From positions 1 to 64,000 of the forward strand of contig ML058508.1 in assembly GCA_003013855.2 (NCBI GenBank): a DNA stretch of 64,000 bases, read 5' to 3'. The DNA comes from Liriodendron chinense. Its lineage: Eukaryota > Streptophyta > Magnoliopsida > Magnoliales > Magnoliaceae. This document shows positions 32,333 to 43,425 of the stretch, piece by piece. The translations under genes were made by a program, and so were the position numbers. Under the pieces are notes generated by a model. It saw only the letters and a program-made list of their open reading frames with translations. It searched no databases and was not told the origin of the DNA. The stretch's first letter is position 1. Each line of letters starts with the position of its first letter.

Positions 32333-32381
<49 letters not shown>

Positions 32382-32716
32382 AGGGGAGTAATCACCCATT
32401 CGCCACAGTGAAGTTGAAAGGTGTGGGTCTCATCCCTCCACCTCTCATAGAGGGCTACAAGTAGCATGCAGTTAGCATTATTGTTGTGAAAGCGTAATGT
32501 AAGAAGGCCTGCGAAAGGAGTGTCAGCCAGAACGTGTTCAAGCATCGGCTGCGGTTGTTCCACCCAGTTATCCCAAAGGTCTCGGGTACCTCAACCTTTT
32601 ATGGAGGGAAGAGGTTGGTGCTCCTTGGCAAGAGAACACATATGGTCCCCACGACGAACAATGAAGGCAGGGTTGTCCTCATCGACCGCTCTTCGTCCCC
32701 TCGTGCCGTCCGCCAT
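31940..32716 (-). pseudogene. Antisense plant mobile domain (PMD-like) gene, 5' exons
   Basis: The minus-strand ATG at 32716 opens a reading with DEDNPAFIVRRGDH, then an in-frame TGA at 32591-32593, then MLVALYERWRDETHTFQLHCGEWVITPLD, the hallmark of PMD proteins (W-x-x-x-T-x-T-F ... GE-x-T-x-T). An AT microsatellite interrupts the frame. The domain resumes in another frame with IGFPFHGTVVPHAG, a WIRLVGVIP motif and RFLRLIEDLHHSYNWNGAILTRVYQGLD. A donor at 31939 (GGAG|GTATTC) leads into the intron holding LTR D. PMD proteins in Arabidopsis (MAIN family) are related to transposon PMDs. Here the gene sits antisense in a Tat-like element. Confidence 0.72.
32336..32379. repeat. (AT)n microsatellite inside the PMD-like reading frame
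   Basis: TATATATGTA followed by about 19 AT units replaces the conserved stretch between ITPLD and IGFPFHG. It produces meaningless IYIYIY readings on both strands. Confidence 0.93.
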
Positions 32717-32719
32717 CAA

Positions 32720-35210
32720 ATCATACAAGCTTGGCAAGGTAAGCCCCTATTCTTTACCCCATTAAAATCCAAATCATTATCCAGGAAGCCCATGGATTGG
32801 GAATTACATCCAATGTCCAACTCCATGTGTCGCCTAGGATATGTGTTGGGCCCATTGAAGAAAGCAAGGCCCACCTTAAAGAGGGTTGCATGCCATGCCT
32901 TAGGTGAGGAAAATCCACCATCCAAGGACACATTTTGGACAACAAATGCACTCAAGTGCCATGAGGTCAAAGTGGGATAAGAATCAAACTTCACATGAGA
33001 AATCCCTCTTCAAAGTCCATGTGTGACCAAGGCTTGGTTCACTTTCCATATCAAAGCAATGAGCCTCATTTAAGATGTTTCCATCTTTTTACACATGTGC
33101 ATGGATAAATGGGGAATAGGAATGAAATTGGTCCCTAAGAACAACTCAAGTGCCCCACCTCAATGGATTGAAAGGAGCACACTGCCCACTTGAAGAACCA
33201 TAAGAACACATTCATGGGTCAATCATGGGCAACCTATGTCCATCATCTTGATAAATATTTTGACTATGAGAATACAATATGATGGTCTACCCACAAACAT
33301 ATGAGTCAAAGAAGCCAATGGTAAAAAATTGATGCTCATCAAGCCATAGCCCACGTGAAGAATCAAAGTTAGAAATGTCCATGCAAGGACAAGTTTGGGC
33401 AACTTATGTGCACCAATTTCTTTACAAAAAAGAAGACCATTTGAGCACAAGAGGGCATGGCTTGATGAAACACCCAACCAACTTGAAAATGGTTAAGAAT
33501 GATATACATAGCCCACTTAAAAATCTAAATCCAAAATGCCCCAAAGCATGGGACAAATTTGGGCAACTTATGGGTACCATTCTTTCCCACAAATTGAAAA
33601 ATAATCACTCATCCTTGAGAAGGATGGTACATGGCCCACCAAACCCCCCCAAGAGAAGTTCAAGGAGCTACGATTGCATGGATAGCTCACTTGAAGAAAG
33701 GTCATCCAATTGAGGTTGAGAACATCAAAGGAAGCTCTTGAGAACCACTTTCCAACAACATGAGAAAACCATTTGAACTTAGTGAGATTGTTGAAACAAC
33801 TCACTCATGGGACTTGTAGATGATCAAGTAACCCAAGTCCTCCACCCATCCAAAGGAAAAGGCACGAAGGGAAAGAATCCTACATACACAGTGTAGTGGT
33901 GCACACATGACTAAAAGAAATTCACAAGTTTCAATGAGGGCCCAAAAGCCCATCTATGTGGAGGAATTCCAAAAAAGCCCACCACACTTTATGTATAAGG
34001 ATATACATCATAATCAAGAGATTGTGGAAGATTTGGGCCATTTTTCCATAAAGGCCCAACTATAAAATTTAGCCCACTTGAGATCTAAGTGAGGAACGGG
34101 CTGGTCACTTTTGTCCATACACATGTAAAGAAAGATGGGGCCATCTAAAGTGAACATTATGAGCCCAAAATTTTAGGTGGGCCCTACCAATCTCATGGTC
34201 CCAAACCATGAAAAGAAGATGAAAAAGAAAAGAAAGCTCTAAGGGAAATATGAAAAGGAAAAGAGAGCATGAGAGAGCCCAAAATGAAGTATTGGGGCCA
34301 TCAAATACACCAAGAGCCATGACTTCACTTTTAACCCATTTGATACACATAAAAAGGGGCCCAACTCCCATGAGAGAAAATAGGATATTTTACTATGCAC
34401 ACTTGTTGGACATGGCAAAATTACCCTTTACATACACATAAAGGGAGTATGAAAGAAGAAAAGAAAGACGAAATGAAGCTTGCAATGTCCCTCTCCATGC
34501 ACCACCTTAAGAAGAGATTGGGAAAGAGAAAAGGCCAAAAGCTTGGGCCCACCTCAACTCCCTTGAAGTATCTACATGAAGAAAAGAAAGAGTACATGAG
34601 AAGAGAAAATGAAGAAGGAAAAAATGAAATAAAAGAAAAGGGAGTGGTCCATACCTTCACCACTCACCAAATGGGGACCACCTTGCTGTCCCAAAGCTCC
34701 ACCAAAGCCTCACCACTTGAAAAGAGCAAGGCCACGAAAAGGAAGAAAAAACTTGAAGAAAGAGAGATGTGAGGAAGAAGAGAGAGATATTGCACGTTGG
34801 AGGTGCTAAAGGTGCCCCATGTTATATAGAAAAGGAGAGGACACCCCATTACCCAGCCTACTGGAAAAACCAGTGGGCAAAACGACCCCTCACCCTCTCT
34901 CCTTGGGAAGAACTCCCCCTTGGGAAGAGTAGTTGCAAGTGAATCTTGTACCTTCATGTAAGAATGAAGTGATGGAAGAGAAGGATGAGAAAAAGAGAAA
35001 GGAATCTTACCAAAATCTCATCTTGTGAGAAATTGGGGAGAAATTAGCTTGATGATGTGGAAAAAGCTCCATTAGATTTTCAAGAAAAAAAAAGAATTGA
35101 CTTGGTCAAACAATGATCTCAACCATCCAAAATCATAGCTTGATGATCTGAATCATTTTCAGAAAAGTACCAAGAATTTCCAACCTTGATCTTTGCCTAC
35201 CTCCCATCCC
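32720..35210. other. Element C 3' region, no gene seen
   Basis: A/G-rich sequence with many GGGCCCAC and CCCACTTG words. Short ORFs on both strands show no domain or codon coherence. It lies between the PMD-like gene start and the structured repeats. Confidence 0.55.
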
Positions 35211-35214
35211 CAGT

Positions 35215-36000
35215 GGTCCGAAGACCTTAAATTACGTCGGGATCAAGATCCCGAGGGATTTTTAATAAAAACAGGCGTCGATCTTAACCATCAAAATCAG
35301 AATCGATGACTCAGAACATTTTTCAAAATAAAAAAAAAATATTCCAAGTCTTACTCCCAAAATCCTGTCCGAAGACCTTAAACTACGTCGAGATCAACAT
35401 CCCGAGAGATTTTTAATGAAAACCGGCAACGGTCTTGATCGTTCGAATCAAGATCCGATGAGTCTTGACATTTTTCTAAATATATATATTTCTTGCGTCG
35501 CTTGTACATAGTTTTTGGTCCGAAGACCTTAATATATATTTCTTGCGTCGCTTGTACATAGTTTTTGGTCCGAAGACCTTAAACTACATCGGGATCAACA
35601 TCCCGAGGGATTTCATAATAAAAACCGCCATTTGATCTCAACCGATCAAGGAAGGGGTCAGATAGACTGGATTTGTTGAAAAAAAAATGTCGTGTTTGCA
35701 TGTGCATAATTTTAGGTCCGAAGACCTTAAATTACACTGGGATTAATTTCTCGGGGGACTTTTCTTGCTTTCAATAAAAAACCGGCATCGACCTCGACTG
35801 CTCGGATCAAGGTTTGATAACCTGGATCATTTCAAAAATACTAAAAAGATTTTAAGGTTTCCATAAAAACCAGTATCAATCTCGATTACTCGAGTTGAAG
35901 TCTGGAACTTTCTAAAAAAAAGACAAAAAAATCACCATCAATTTTAATTGCGCAAATCTATCCCCAGCGGTCCGAAGACCTAAAAGTACAATGGGATTAA
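35215..36000 (+). repeat. Tandem repeats with paired hairpins (GGTCCGAAGACC and CGGGATCAACATCCCG)
   Basis: GTCCGAAGACCT(T)AAA recurs at about 35216, 35367, 35517, 35571, 35715 and 35969. In most units a second inverted repeat of the form (T)CGGGATCAA-ATCCCGAG follows within 12 bases, then an ATAAAAACCG tail. A 54-bp segment (ATATATTTCTTGCGTCG...) is directly duplicated at about 35480-35580. The array is probably the 3' untranslated region of element C. Confidence 0.8.
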
Positions 36001-36579
36001 CTTCTCGGTGGCTTTCTTTCCCATCCTGTCCTGGACATGGCTGACACTTAATTGTACGGGTGTTCAGAATCTTCTAAACAGGTAAGGGCCGAGGCGGACA
36101 GAACTCCGCGATCCAGTTCGTGTTGAACGCACCATGATAGACAACTTTGATTTGGAAGTCGCTGTTGAACCTGACGGATGTTCCCTGTTCCTAAAACTCA
36201 TGAAGGGAATTAAGGCAGTTGGGAGGTGAAGCGCACCCTCACGGAATTGTGAGCAGCATAAGACACCAAACTGGATTGACAAAGGGAAATGTGAGGATGT
36301 GGCTCATTTTGTGGCCGAAGGAGTTCGTCAGATGATACGTGGTCTATGTGCATTGCACATGAGGAACAGGGAACTTTGTGGGTGTGTTGATTGAAAACCC
36401 TCAAAATTCCCTTATTCGAAGATGTAAAACTATGGTACTTAACAGTGTGAGATTCATCTTGGTCGCTGACGTAAAATGGATCGGGTGCCTTACTAGCAGT
36501 AGAAGCTGGAAATGGATGAAAATTCCATACCTTTCCTTACATTTCAAAAAATCCAACAAAACACCAAAACATTGCAAAA

Positions 36580-36900
36580 TCAATTTACAAAATCACAAAA
36601 ATATTTCTATTATTTTCAATAACACTGATCTTCATCTTGACCACTCAGGAGGAGACTCAGATCAGATATTTACAAAATCACAAAATATTCCCCTTATGGA
36701 AATATTCCCCTTATGGAAATATTCCCCTTATTTTCAATAAGACCGATCTTTATCCTGACTACTCAGGAAGAGACTCGGATCAAATATTTACAAAATCACA
36801 AAAAATATTTCCTTTGTTTTCAATAACCTATCTCCATCCTGACTAGTCTGGAAAAGATTCGGATCAAATATTTGTAAAAATCACAAAAAAATGTCACTAT
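36580..36900. repeat. Diverged tandem repeats, about 85-130 bp
   Basis: Units at about 36600, 36735 and 36810 share TTTTCAATAA, GATCTTCATCTTGAC-like text, CTCAGGA-GAGACTC-GATCA and ATATTTACAAAATCACAAAA. A short run of CCCCTTATGGAAATATT is also repeated near 36690. No coding potential. Confidence 0.75.
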
Positions 36901-38271
36901 CCCCAGCACAGCATCTTAGGAGTCTTGAACTCCCCTCACTCATTTCACGGTTTGGGATGACGGATCTGATCGCCCGCAAATTGAAATCTTGACCAAAACT
37001 GGCAACCAAACACCATCTCAATCACACCCATTCCCCATAAGAGCATCTTGAGGTTACAACTGACAACCTCCTTCATCCATCCCCATCAGCAAAGAAACAG
37101 CATCTTGGGACGATGGACCTGATCGACCACGGGTCGGGATCTTGACCAACTCGCTGACCAAACATCCACATTGAAAAGAAAATCTCCAGGGAAGCACAAC
37201 CCTGCAAGCAATAAGTTCAAAGTTCTCGGCATCCCCAGCGAAAGCAAAATCATCGAAGTGAAAGAGAATGAGCCAAACCATGCACCCATCATCAAATATG
37301 CATCCCCATGCATCACCATCCATCGCCTTAATCATTATGTTTACCTGCTTTCAAAATAAAAGTTGGTTAGCCAAAGACCCCACAGGCATCCCTAGTGGAG
37401 GCGCGTGCGAGCCAGATTTCCTTTTCGAAAAGACAAAAATATTATATATATTCCTATTTGCAAATAAAAACCCCACGGAGTGTCACTCCCCAGAGTGGGT
37501 ATCTTTTCAAAATCCAAAAAATATTTTCCCAATAGATCGTTCGGCCTCCAAAACACTGAGAGATCTTCTATATCTCTGGGTAGGAACCGACGAAAAATCA
37601 AATAAGATCCGATGTCTCGCGGTTTCCTCGGAGACCATCGGATCCAATGCACTCAAAGTACGGTCGAATTGAACTCCAATGTCAGTGCGGTTGTACCAAA
37701 TGCCAAGATACGAAAGATGAAAGGCAAAAGGCTCGGTCAAAAAAACCATCTGAATGGTGGAAATGATGAATTGTAACCCAACTATCAAAACCAGAAGATT
37801 GGGTGGAAAAGGTTCACACGCACATACCTAGGTGTGGATGCCTGAAGTACCTTGACTGAGTCCAAGTCGGCGTAGTGGATCTCCTGTAAGACTACATGGA
37901 CGCAGGGCAGTTAACCACTTTGACAGTAAAGCGAAACAAGTACTCCTGGAGTGATTCGGGAAAGCAACGAACAATCAATCACAGGGTCGGTAACCTTGTA
38001 AAACTATGACGGACGTAGAGGCTCTATTGTACCTTTCCGATGTTAGTACCGATCGGGAACGGAAGGGTTGCGATTGGGTACCCAGGTTGCAGCTCATGCC
38101 GGGACAATCACAACATTTTCTCCAAACTCCCGTGGTATGTGCTAGTTATCAATTTTCAAACAATCAACTGACTCAGATACAAAGGGAAGCAAAGATTCCA
38201 GACCACGATCTATGAATGATCGGGTCAGAAGTGGGGTGTCCACTTGCTATGACATTCGGTTGCACATAACC
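36900..38271 (+). other. Element C 3' region before the polypurine tract, no gene
   Basis: Two related segments (about 36905 and 37092) share CAGCATCTT-GGA and GACC-TGATCG-CC. Otherwise nothing is recognised. It ends in the purine run before the LTR. Confidence 0.5.
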
Positions 38272-38290
38272 TCTGCCAAAGAGGGGCATC
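38272..38290 (+). other. Polypurine tract of element C
   Basis: GCCAAAGAGGGGCATC directly precedes TGTAGACACCCC. An AGGGGCATC|TGTAGACACCCC junction is the usual Tat-type PPT/LTR border as I know it. Confidence 0.8.
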
Positions 38291-39490
38291 TGTAGACACC
38301 CCACCTTCGGCTACAATGTTGGTAGAGATAGCTGAATGAATGGAGGACCATACCCCCAAATCCCATGTCCAAACCAAGCCAAACTCACCCTTGTAAGCCC
38401 CAATCCATAGCCTAACTCAAGCCTGAACCTAGTCGACTCACCCCTAAACATTAGCCTGAAAAACCCCCATAAGAAAAACCAGTAAAAAAATCCCAAAAAA
38501 GTCAAACTTGGTGAGTCAACCTGCTGAGTCAAATCACCGAGTCAACTCACCGGGTCAGTCCAGCCCATCAACCCGCCGAGTCAACTCACCTTGTTAAACC
38601 ATCCTTCAAACCCAGTCAACTCACCTGGTTCCGAGCCATAGCTTCGGAGCAGGTCCAAACCTCAAACCTCGGGCTTTGCAGCTTCAAGTTCGGGGGTCGT
38701 ACGCTCTGAAGCTGGAGCAGCGAGGCCATACGGGCGGCCCCCATTGTGCCGCCCAAGCCTAATTACATGAGCTGCCACTGCTCGCAGCTATAAATACCCC
38801 CATTCCCTCTCATTCACAGCATCCCTCAACTCTCAGAGAAATCCCATAAATTTTGAGTTTATATCCACCCCCTTTTAGTACATTCCTTCACCAAGGAGAG
38901 CCCCTGTGAGAAGAGTCTAGCCCTAGTCCAGCCCAGCCTGACCCTGGTCCAAGTCTCTAAAGCTATCCAAGTCCTGATCTAGCCACTCGAAGCAAACCCT
39001 TGCGACACCTCCGTCCATCCAGCTACTCTTTACTAGCATCATCTCATTTGTATCTAGAATAAGTGCAACATTTACTATTCTTCCAACCACCCTGCTTATC
39101 ATATCACTGCAAACACTTTGATTATTCAAATACACAACATGCATCCCACATAAAGCACCTGTTAGTTCGAGTGTATTCTTTGGGTTTGCCTGTTAATGGA
39201 AACCTGCCCATCAGAAACTCTTACTGTTCAGACCTACAATCATGCATCTATCATTCATGAGAATGTACGAGGATTAAATCAGACTTTCAAGTATTAGTTC
39301 GATTCTGTGAAGTAGAGACCGTACTTCGGTACGGGTAGTGTAGGGTGCTTAACATCTTCCTATTTTGTAACCGTGATCCATTACCTCGAATCTCTGGCCG
39401 CAGATAAAAATAAGTCATTTTAGAGGAAAGAATCTTCGGATTCCCTTCTCTAACGTTTTTACGGGGTCTAGCCGACTGTAGATTCGAAGT
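38291..39490 (+). repeat. Tat-type LTR of element C (about 1.2 kb, right end approximate)
   Basis: Starts TGTAGACACCCC after a polypurine tract. It contains a strong TATA box (GCTATAAATACCCC, 38787-38800) and a downstream C/T-rich start region. The right end is placed at about 39480-39495, just before a TGGCGACT PBS-like motif, but no clean CA end is visible. No second copy of this LTR is in the window. Confidence 0.7.
38787..38800 (+). promoter_or_regulatory. TATA box of the element C LTR
   Basis: GCTATAAATACCCC, a near-perfect plant TATA box, about 500 bp into the LTR. Confidence 0.75.
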
Positions 39491-39492
39491 AA

Positions 39493-39510
39493 CTAGCTAA
39501 TGGCGACTTT
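39493..39510 (+). other. PBS-like site following the element C LTR
   Basis: AATGGCGACTTTGGTC. Plant Tat-type elements often have TGGCGACTC-GCTGGGGA here. The first eight bases agree and the rest has decayed. A PBS after a 3' LTR implies that a further element interior begins here. Confidence 0.5.
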
Positions 39511-40880
39511 GGTCTTATACAAACTCATCCAAACATATCCAACTTAACACGACAACCTAAAAAGCCCTCGAGAACGAGGAGAGCCAGTGGCACAAACGGC
39601 TATTCACGCGCACGCACCCCTTTTTCGAAAGGGGCAATTCGGGAGTATAGAGAGGCAAGCGTCCACACAAAGAAACGTTGTTTACACAATAAAATTGCCT
39701 GTGTTTATTGGGAAAATAAAAGTCACATTCTAATATTTGACAAGAGAGACAGAAAATCATTTATCATTTTATTTTATTCATTTACTGAGTTCTTCGTACA
39801 TTTCATATTTACATCATCCATTGATTCTAGAATAGATTGTACATTATACAAAAATGAAGTATATTCAGAAAGTAATTTCGGCGGAGCATCCTGTCCAGAT
39901 GACAGGAGAATGGCGGGCTAATGATTCAAGTCAAAATTGTTCTTTTATTCAGGACTGAGGTGAATCAACTAGACTAAGCTTTGTTCCCTTGCGATCTTCA
40001 TAGAACTCCATGACGTATTAGTATTACCCAACACATCTACCACTTCTAGGGTTTGTATCAAATACATTCAACCTGAAGGGAGAGAGAAGGGGCTTTTGCT
40101 CCAAAAGGATTATCTACACAAATCATCCACTTATAGAGATTGTACAAAATACTCTGTACGCTCAACCCGAAGGGAGAAAGATAGGTCTTCTGCTTAAAGA
40201 ACATCATCTATACAAATCATCCACTTACAGGGATTGTACAGAATACTCTGTACGCTCAACCCGAAGGGAGAAAGATAGGTCTTCTGTACAAAGGAACAAA
40301 CTCTTTAGTCTAGATTGCTCTCTCTGCAGTATTTGTCTTTGCCATAGCCTCAACTTTCATTGTTCTTGTACGATTGGAAAGGAAACAAAAGTTCAGAAGC
40401 TTTTGCACATTTTTCACAAAAGTCAAAACAATTGTCTTCTAAGGAGCTTTACGTGACCCGCGGTAAGTTCAGAAGCTTGCTGCGGTCCGCGGAAAGCATC
40501 CTCCTGACCGTTTCTTCAAGTCTTCTTCATCCTCCTTCTTTAATCCGGTAGCATCTCCCTCTTGTTCATCTTTGATTCTCGGGGTCCACACTTTGTGCGT
40601 TCAACCCGAGAAGAATTGAACTCGAGGTTCGCCCCATACCGCTGAAAACCTCTTGAGCTCTGAACTTCAGAATCAAGTGCTAAATGAGGACCCCTGGGGG
40701 GCTATTTATAAGCAAATGCGACCATTTTTGCAGCTCGAGGAAGGCTCAAGAGCTTGCCGCAGTTCACAGCAAGTGCACATTTTTTGCACTTTTCTTCTTT
40801 TCATTCGTTTTCTCTCTAAATCTTTCTTGATTCTTTTCCTTCTTTTTTCTTCATTTTTTCATGCCTCAGCAAACGTTTCG
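39510..40880 (+). other. Probable leader of a second Tat-type element, with 97-bp repeats, no gene
   Basis: No gag is readable. It contains a tandem array at about 40064-40290 (CTCAACC-GAAGGGAGA, then AATCATCCACTTA-AG-GATTGTACA, period about 96-97 bp, two and a half units). A minus-strand TATAAATAG word lies near 40705. The region runs into CACTA subterminal repeats at about 40880. Confidence 0.5.
40064..40290. repeat. Tandem repeat, period about 96-97 bp
   Basis: AACC-GAAGGGAGA-AGA starts units at about 40068, 40165 and 40259. ATCCACTTA-AG-GATTGTACA-AATACTCTGTACG is repeated between them. Confidence 0.9.
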
Positions 40881-41376
40881 TTGCTAGTACTTCCATTTTC
40901 TAAGGAAATACTTCGCTGGTATCTGTAGGTAATGTTGATACCTTCTTGCTTTTGGCAAAGAAACGTTTCGTCGGTAATACTTCCATTTTCCAAGGAAATA
41001 TTCTGTAGGTAATGTCGATACCTTTTCTAAGGAAATATTTCGTCGTTAATGTCACTCCCTTTTTCGGTAATGCTAGTAGTTTTTCCAAGGAAATATTTCG
41101 TTGGAAATTCTACTATTTTTTTCAAGGACATTTTTCCTCGGTAATAGTTTCATAATTGGCGAAATTTTGGGATGTTGCCGAAGAAATATTTTGTCGGTAA
41201 AAGGTACACTTGCCAACGAAATATAAAATTTCGTTGGTAATTGCTTTTTCCTAGGGTCATATTGCGACGACACTCCTGACAAAACTCTTCATCGTTAAAA
41301 CCTTTTGCCCAGGAAAATATATCTTTTGCCAAGGAAATATTTCCTTGGTAAAAGTCAAAATTGTTGTAGCTCAGTG
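40880..41376 (-). mobile_element. Decayed CACTA (En/Spm) transposon end with subterminal repeats
   Basis: Many copies of AAGGAAATATTTCGTCGGTAAT-like words occur in both orientations, including the palindromes CCAAGGAAATATTTCCTTGG (about 41331) and CCAACGAAATATAAAATTTCGTTGG-like (about 41214). On the minus strand the array ends at CTACAACAATTTTGAC (about 41370), close to the CACTACAA terminal repeat of plant CACTA elements with its first bases mutated. No transposase and no second end are seen. Confidence 0.65.
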
Positions 41377-41500
41377 CACCCTAAACTTAATTTTGGAAAA
41401 TATGTTTGAATTTAAGGGTGCATTGGGCATAGTGCACCCTAAAAATGACTTATTCAATTCGTTGGATTTTAAGGGTGCTGTTGTAGAATAAAGTTGGTTG
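41377..41500. repeat. Two tandem foldback units with ends TGCACCCTAAA / TTTAAGGGTGC
   Basis: AGTGCACCCTAAA...TTTAAGGGTGCA (about 41382-41425), a short spacer, then AGTGCACCCTAAA...TTTTAAGGGTGCT (about 41434-41479). Each unit is about 45 bp and can fold back on itself. GTTGTAG flanks the pair on both sides. The nature is unknown; it could be a foldback element or part of the CACTA flank. Confidence 0.7.
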
Positions 41501-41561
41501 AAGATATTCGTGACCAACAACTCTCGAGCAGCTTTACATGGCTCAAGTACCAAGGCTTTAC

Positions 41562-43351
41562 ATGCCTTGATGTGCCTTAACCTTAACCAAAACCCAACCC
41601 TTTACCTCTTTGATGATACCATGATAGGAAAACCTTTAGTCATCATAGATTGGCCCTAGGTTCACCAAAAGACCATCCATACCTTGGTTAATGTAAGCGG
41701 GTTGAGAATAGATGGGTCAGCAATCAAACAAGCTGAACCCAAGCCTGACCGACCGGTCACGACCGGTCGGCTGGATTGGTCCGATCGGTCGGACAGGCCT
41801 CCGGACCCAACAACAAGCTCGCTGTGTTGTTCAGGCTAAGGACCGACCGGTCTTGACCGGTCGGTTGGGATGGTCCGACTGGTCTTGACCGGTCGAGCAG
41901 ACCATTCCCCTTTCACACAGCCCCTGTCCACTTTTCTGGCTGTGGCCGACCGGTCCTCATCGGTCGTGGACCCCTGGCCGACCGGTCACGACACGTCGGC
42001 ACTAGCCGTTTTATGCCCGTTTTAGATCTGTTACACCTTCTTTTAAAAAAGGGCTTGGCTTGTTTTGAGGGGCAAGGAGAGGGATTTCGAGAGGAGTGAA
42101 GCCACCATTGTTGGAGACCATTTGAGGCTCATTCCCAACCTACGCAAGGCATCTTCCTTGTGCTTTAACACAAGATTGGAGCATTCCAAGCTCATGAAGA
42201 ACATGGCCTTCATCCCCTCTTGATCTCTAGAGTTTGGAACCTTCTTGATTGGTATATCCTTGTCCAAAACTCTAAGATGAGATCGTTGTAGGAGAGAACC
42301 TCTAGGCAACCCATTCCCATTAATTGTAGAGTTCTCTAACACACTCCCCTATCACCTTGGGCATCTTAAAGGCATCACATGCAAGGTGTTTGATCAAGTG
42401 TGGCTGATGCATTAGCGACGCAACGACAACACGATCGTGGAAGCAAGGGAAGCTGATTGAAGCACAGGAGAATGGAGATCAAGTAACTCAAACCGGCGCT
42501 AAACAAGGGGCTCATCCGACAAGTAAGGTTGTCTTTTTTGAGAGTCCATTTAAAGTTTGTTTGTCAAACTCGAACTAGGGACGGTAGCCGTTCCTTGGCC
42601 CATTAGCCGGGCCTAAACGAAGTCTCCAAGGGGGAGCCTCCGACACGGGAGTGAACGTATATCAGGTTGAGAGTTAGCCTATGTCTAAAACTCCATTCGG
42701 GTTGAGAGTTAGCCCTTTGTCTAAAACTCCGGTTATGGTTGAGAGGTGAACCGGTAAAACCTCCGTGTAAAGGTTGAGAGGTGAACCTCATTTAAAACCT
42801 CCGATAGTGAATGCCGGTGTGCTTAAAGGAGTTGAGTACTTGAACCGGGAGTGGAGTAGACCCAAAGTTGAACCACTATACATGCTTGTGTTTGTGATTG
42901 ATTTGAGCACATTGATATCTTAGCATTTGAGTTTAATTGTTTATTTATGAATGCTTGATAGGAATGTTTGCTAGGCACTAGATTGGCACATCCACACACA
43001 AGATCTACTTTCACTAGGTGTGTAAACTTGAGCTCATTGATCGATTCTCATAAGTCTACGTAGGTTACATAGGTTAGGAGCGTGATTACTTAAATCATTT
43101 ATTTACCTATGCATGCTTAGACTAAGATTGTTTATTGCTTAACCATATGCTAGTCTTGTGATTGGACCTACTTAGGCTTGGAAGCCGAAGTGTTCTTGCT
43201 TAATTTAATTTGTTGAATTGTGTAAGTAGGCGAAAAGAAATTAAAAAAAAGGTCCTAATCACCCCCTCCTATAGGTTTAGCCATAATTCTAGTTGCTCTT
43301 TAAGCTTCCACACATACATAGGTGTCGTGTTAGAATACCAACGTACTTTCA
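41562..43351 (+). repeat. Copia 5' LTR, truncated at its start
   Basis: Aligns with 45462-47232 and ends ACTTTCA before the PBS. It contains CCGACCGGTC palindromes between 41749 and 42000. The TATA region at about 42037-42052 reads TTTTAAAAAAGGG where the 3' LTR has TTTTATAAAAGGG, so the promoter has probably lost its TATA box. Confidence 0.9.
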
Positions 43352-43353
43352 AT

Positions 43354-43365
43354 TGGTATCAGAGC
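43354..43365 (+). other. Primer-binding site (initiator tRNA-Met)
   Basis: TGGTATCAGAGC, the exact initiator-Met PBS used by most plant copia elements, two bases after the LTR end. Confidence 0.96.
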
Positions 43366-43425
43366 GGGTTGCTCTTCAAGGACGTAACCGTCTAGAGTAA
43401 GATCCGGTACCGGAGCACTAGCATA

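Larger units (their letters stand above)
19310..39490 (+). mobile_element. Element C: 3' part of an old Tat-like retrotransposon (possibly composite), with nested element D
   Basis: In order: archaeal-type RNase H and integrase remains (19310-20943), hairpin repeats (21355-21590), antisense DUF7745-like gene (22159-23903), antisense plant-mobile-domain gene (25604-32716, interrupted by solo LTR D), more structured repeats (35215-36000), polypurine tract and LTR (from 38291). The 5' half would lie left of the window, cut off by the insertion of element B. Two antisense genes in one 3' region could also mean two fused elements. Confidence 0.65.

Noticed and set aside
32110..32464. Plus-strand ORFs with IYIYIY runs
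   Set aside because: Produced by the AT microsatellite opposite the PMD-like gene.
33375..34957. Possible host gene in A/G-rich ORFs (for example 34395-34772)
   Set aside because: Lysine/glutamate-rich readings arise from purine-rich DNA; no start context, splice structure or domain, and the place is inside element C.
40360..40928. Short ORFs that could be gag of the element right of the 38291 LTR
   Set aside because: No gag motif can be read, and repeats and CACTA subterminal words dominate.
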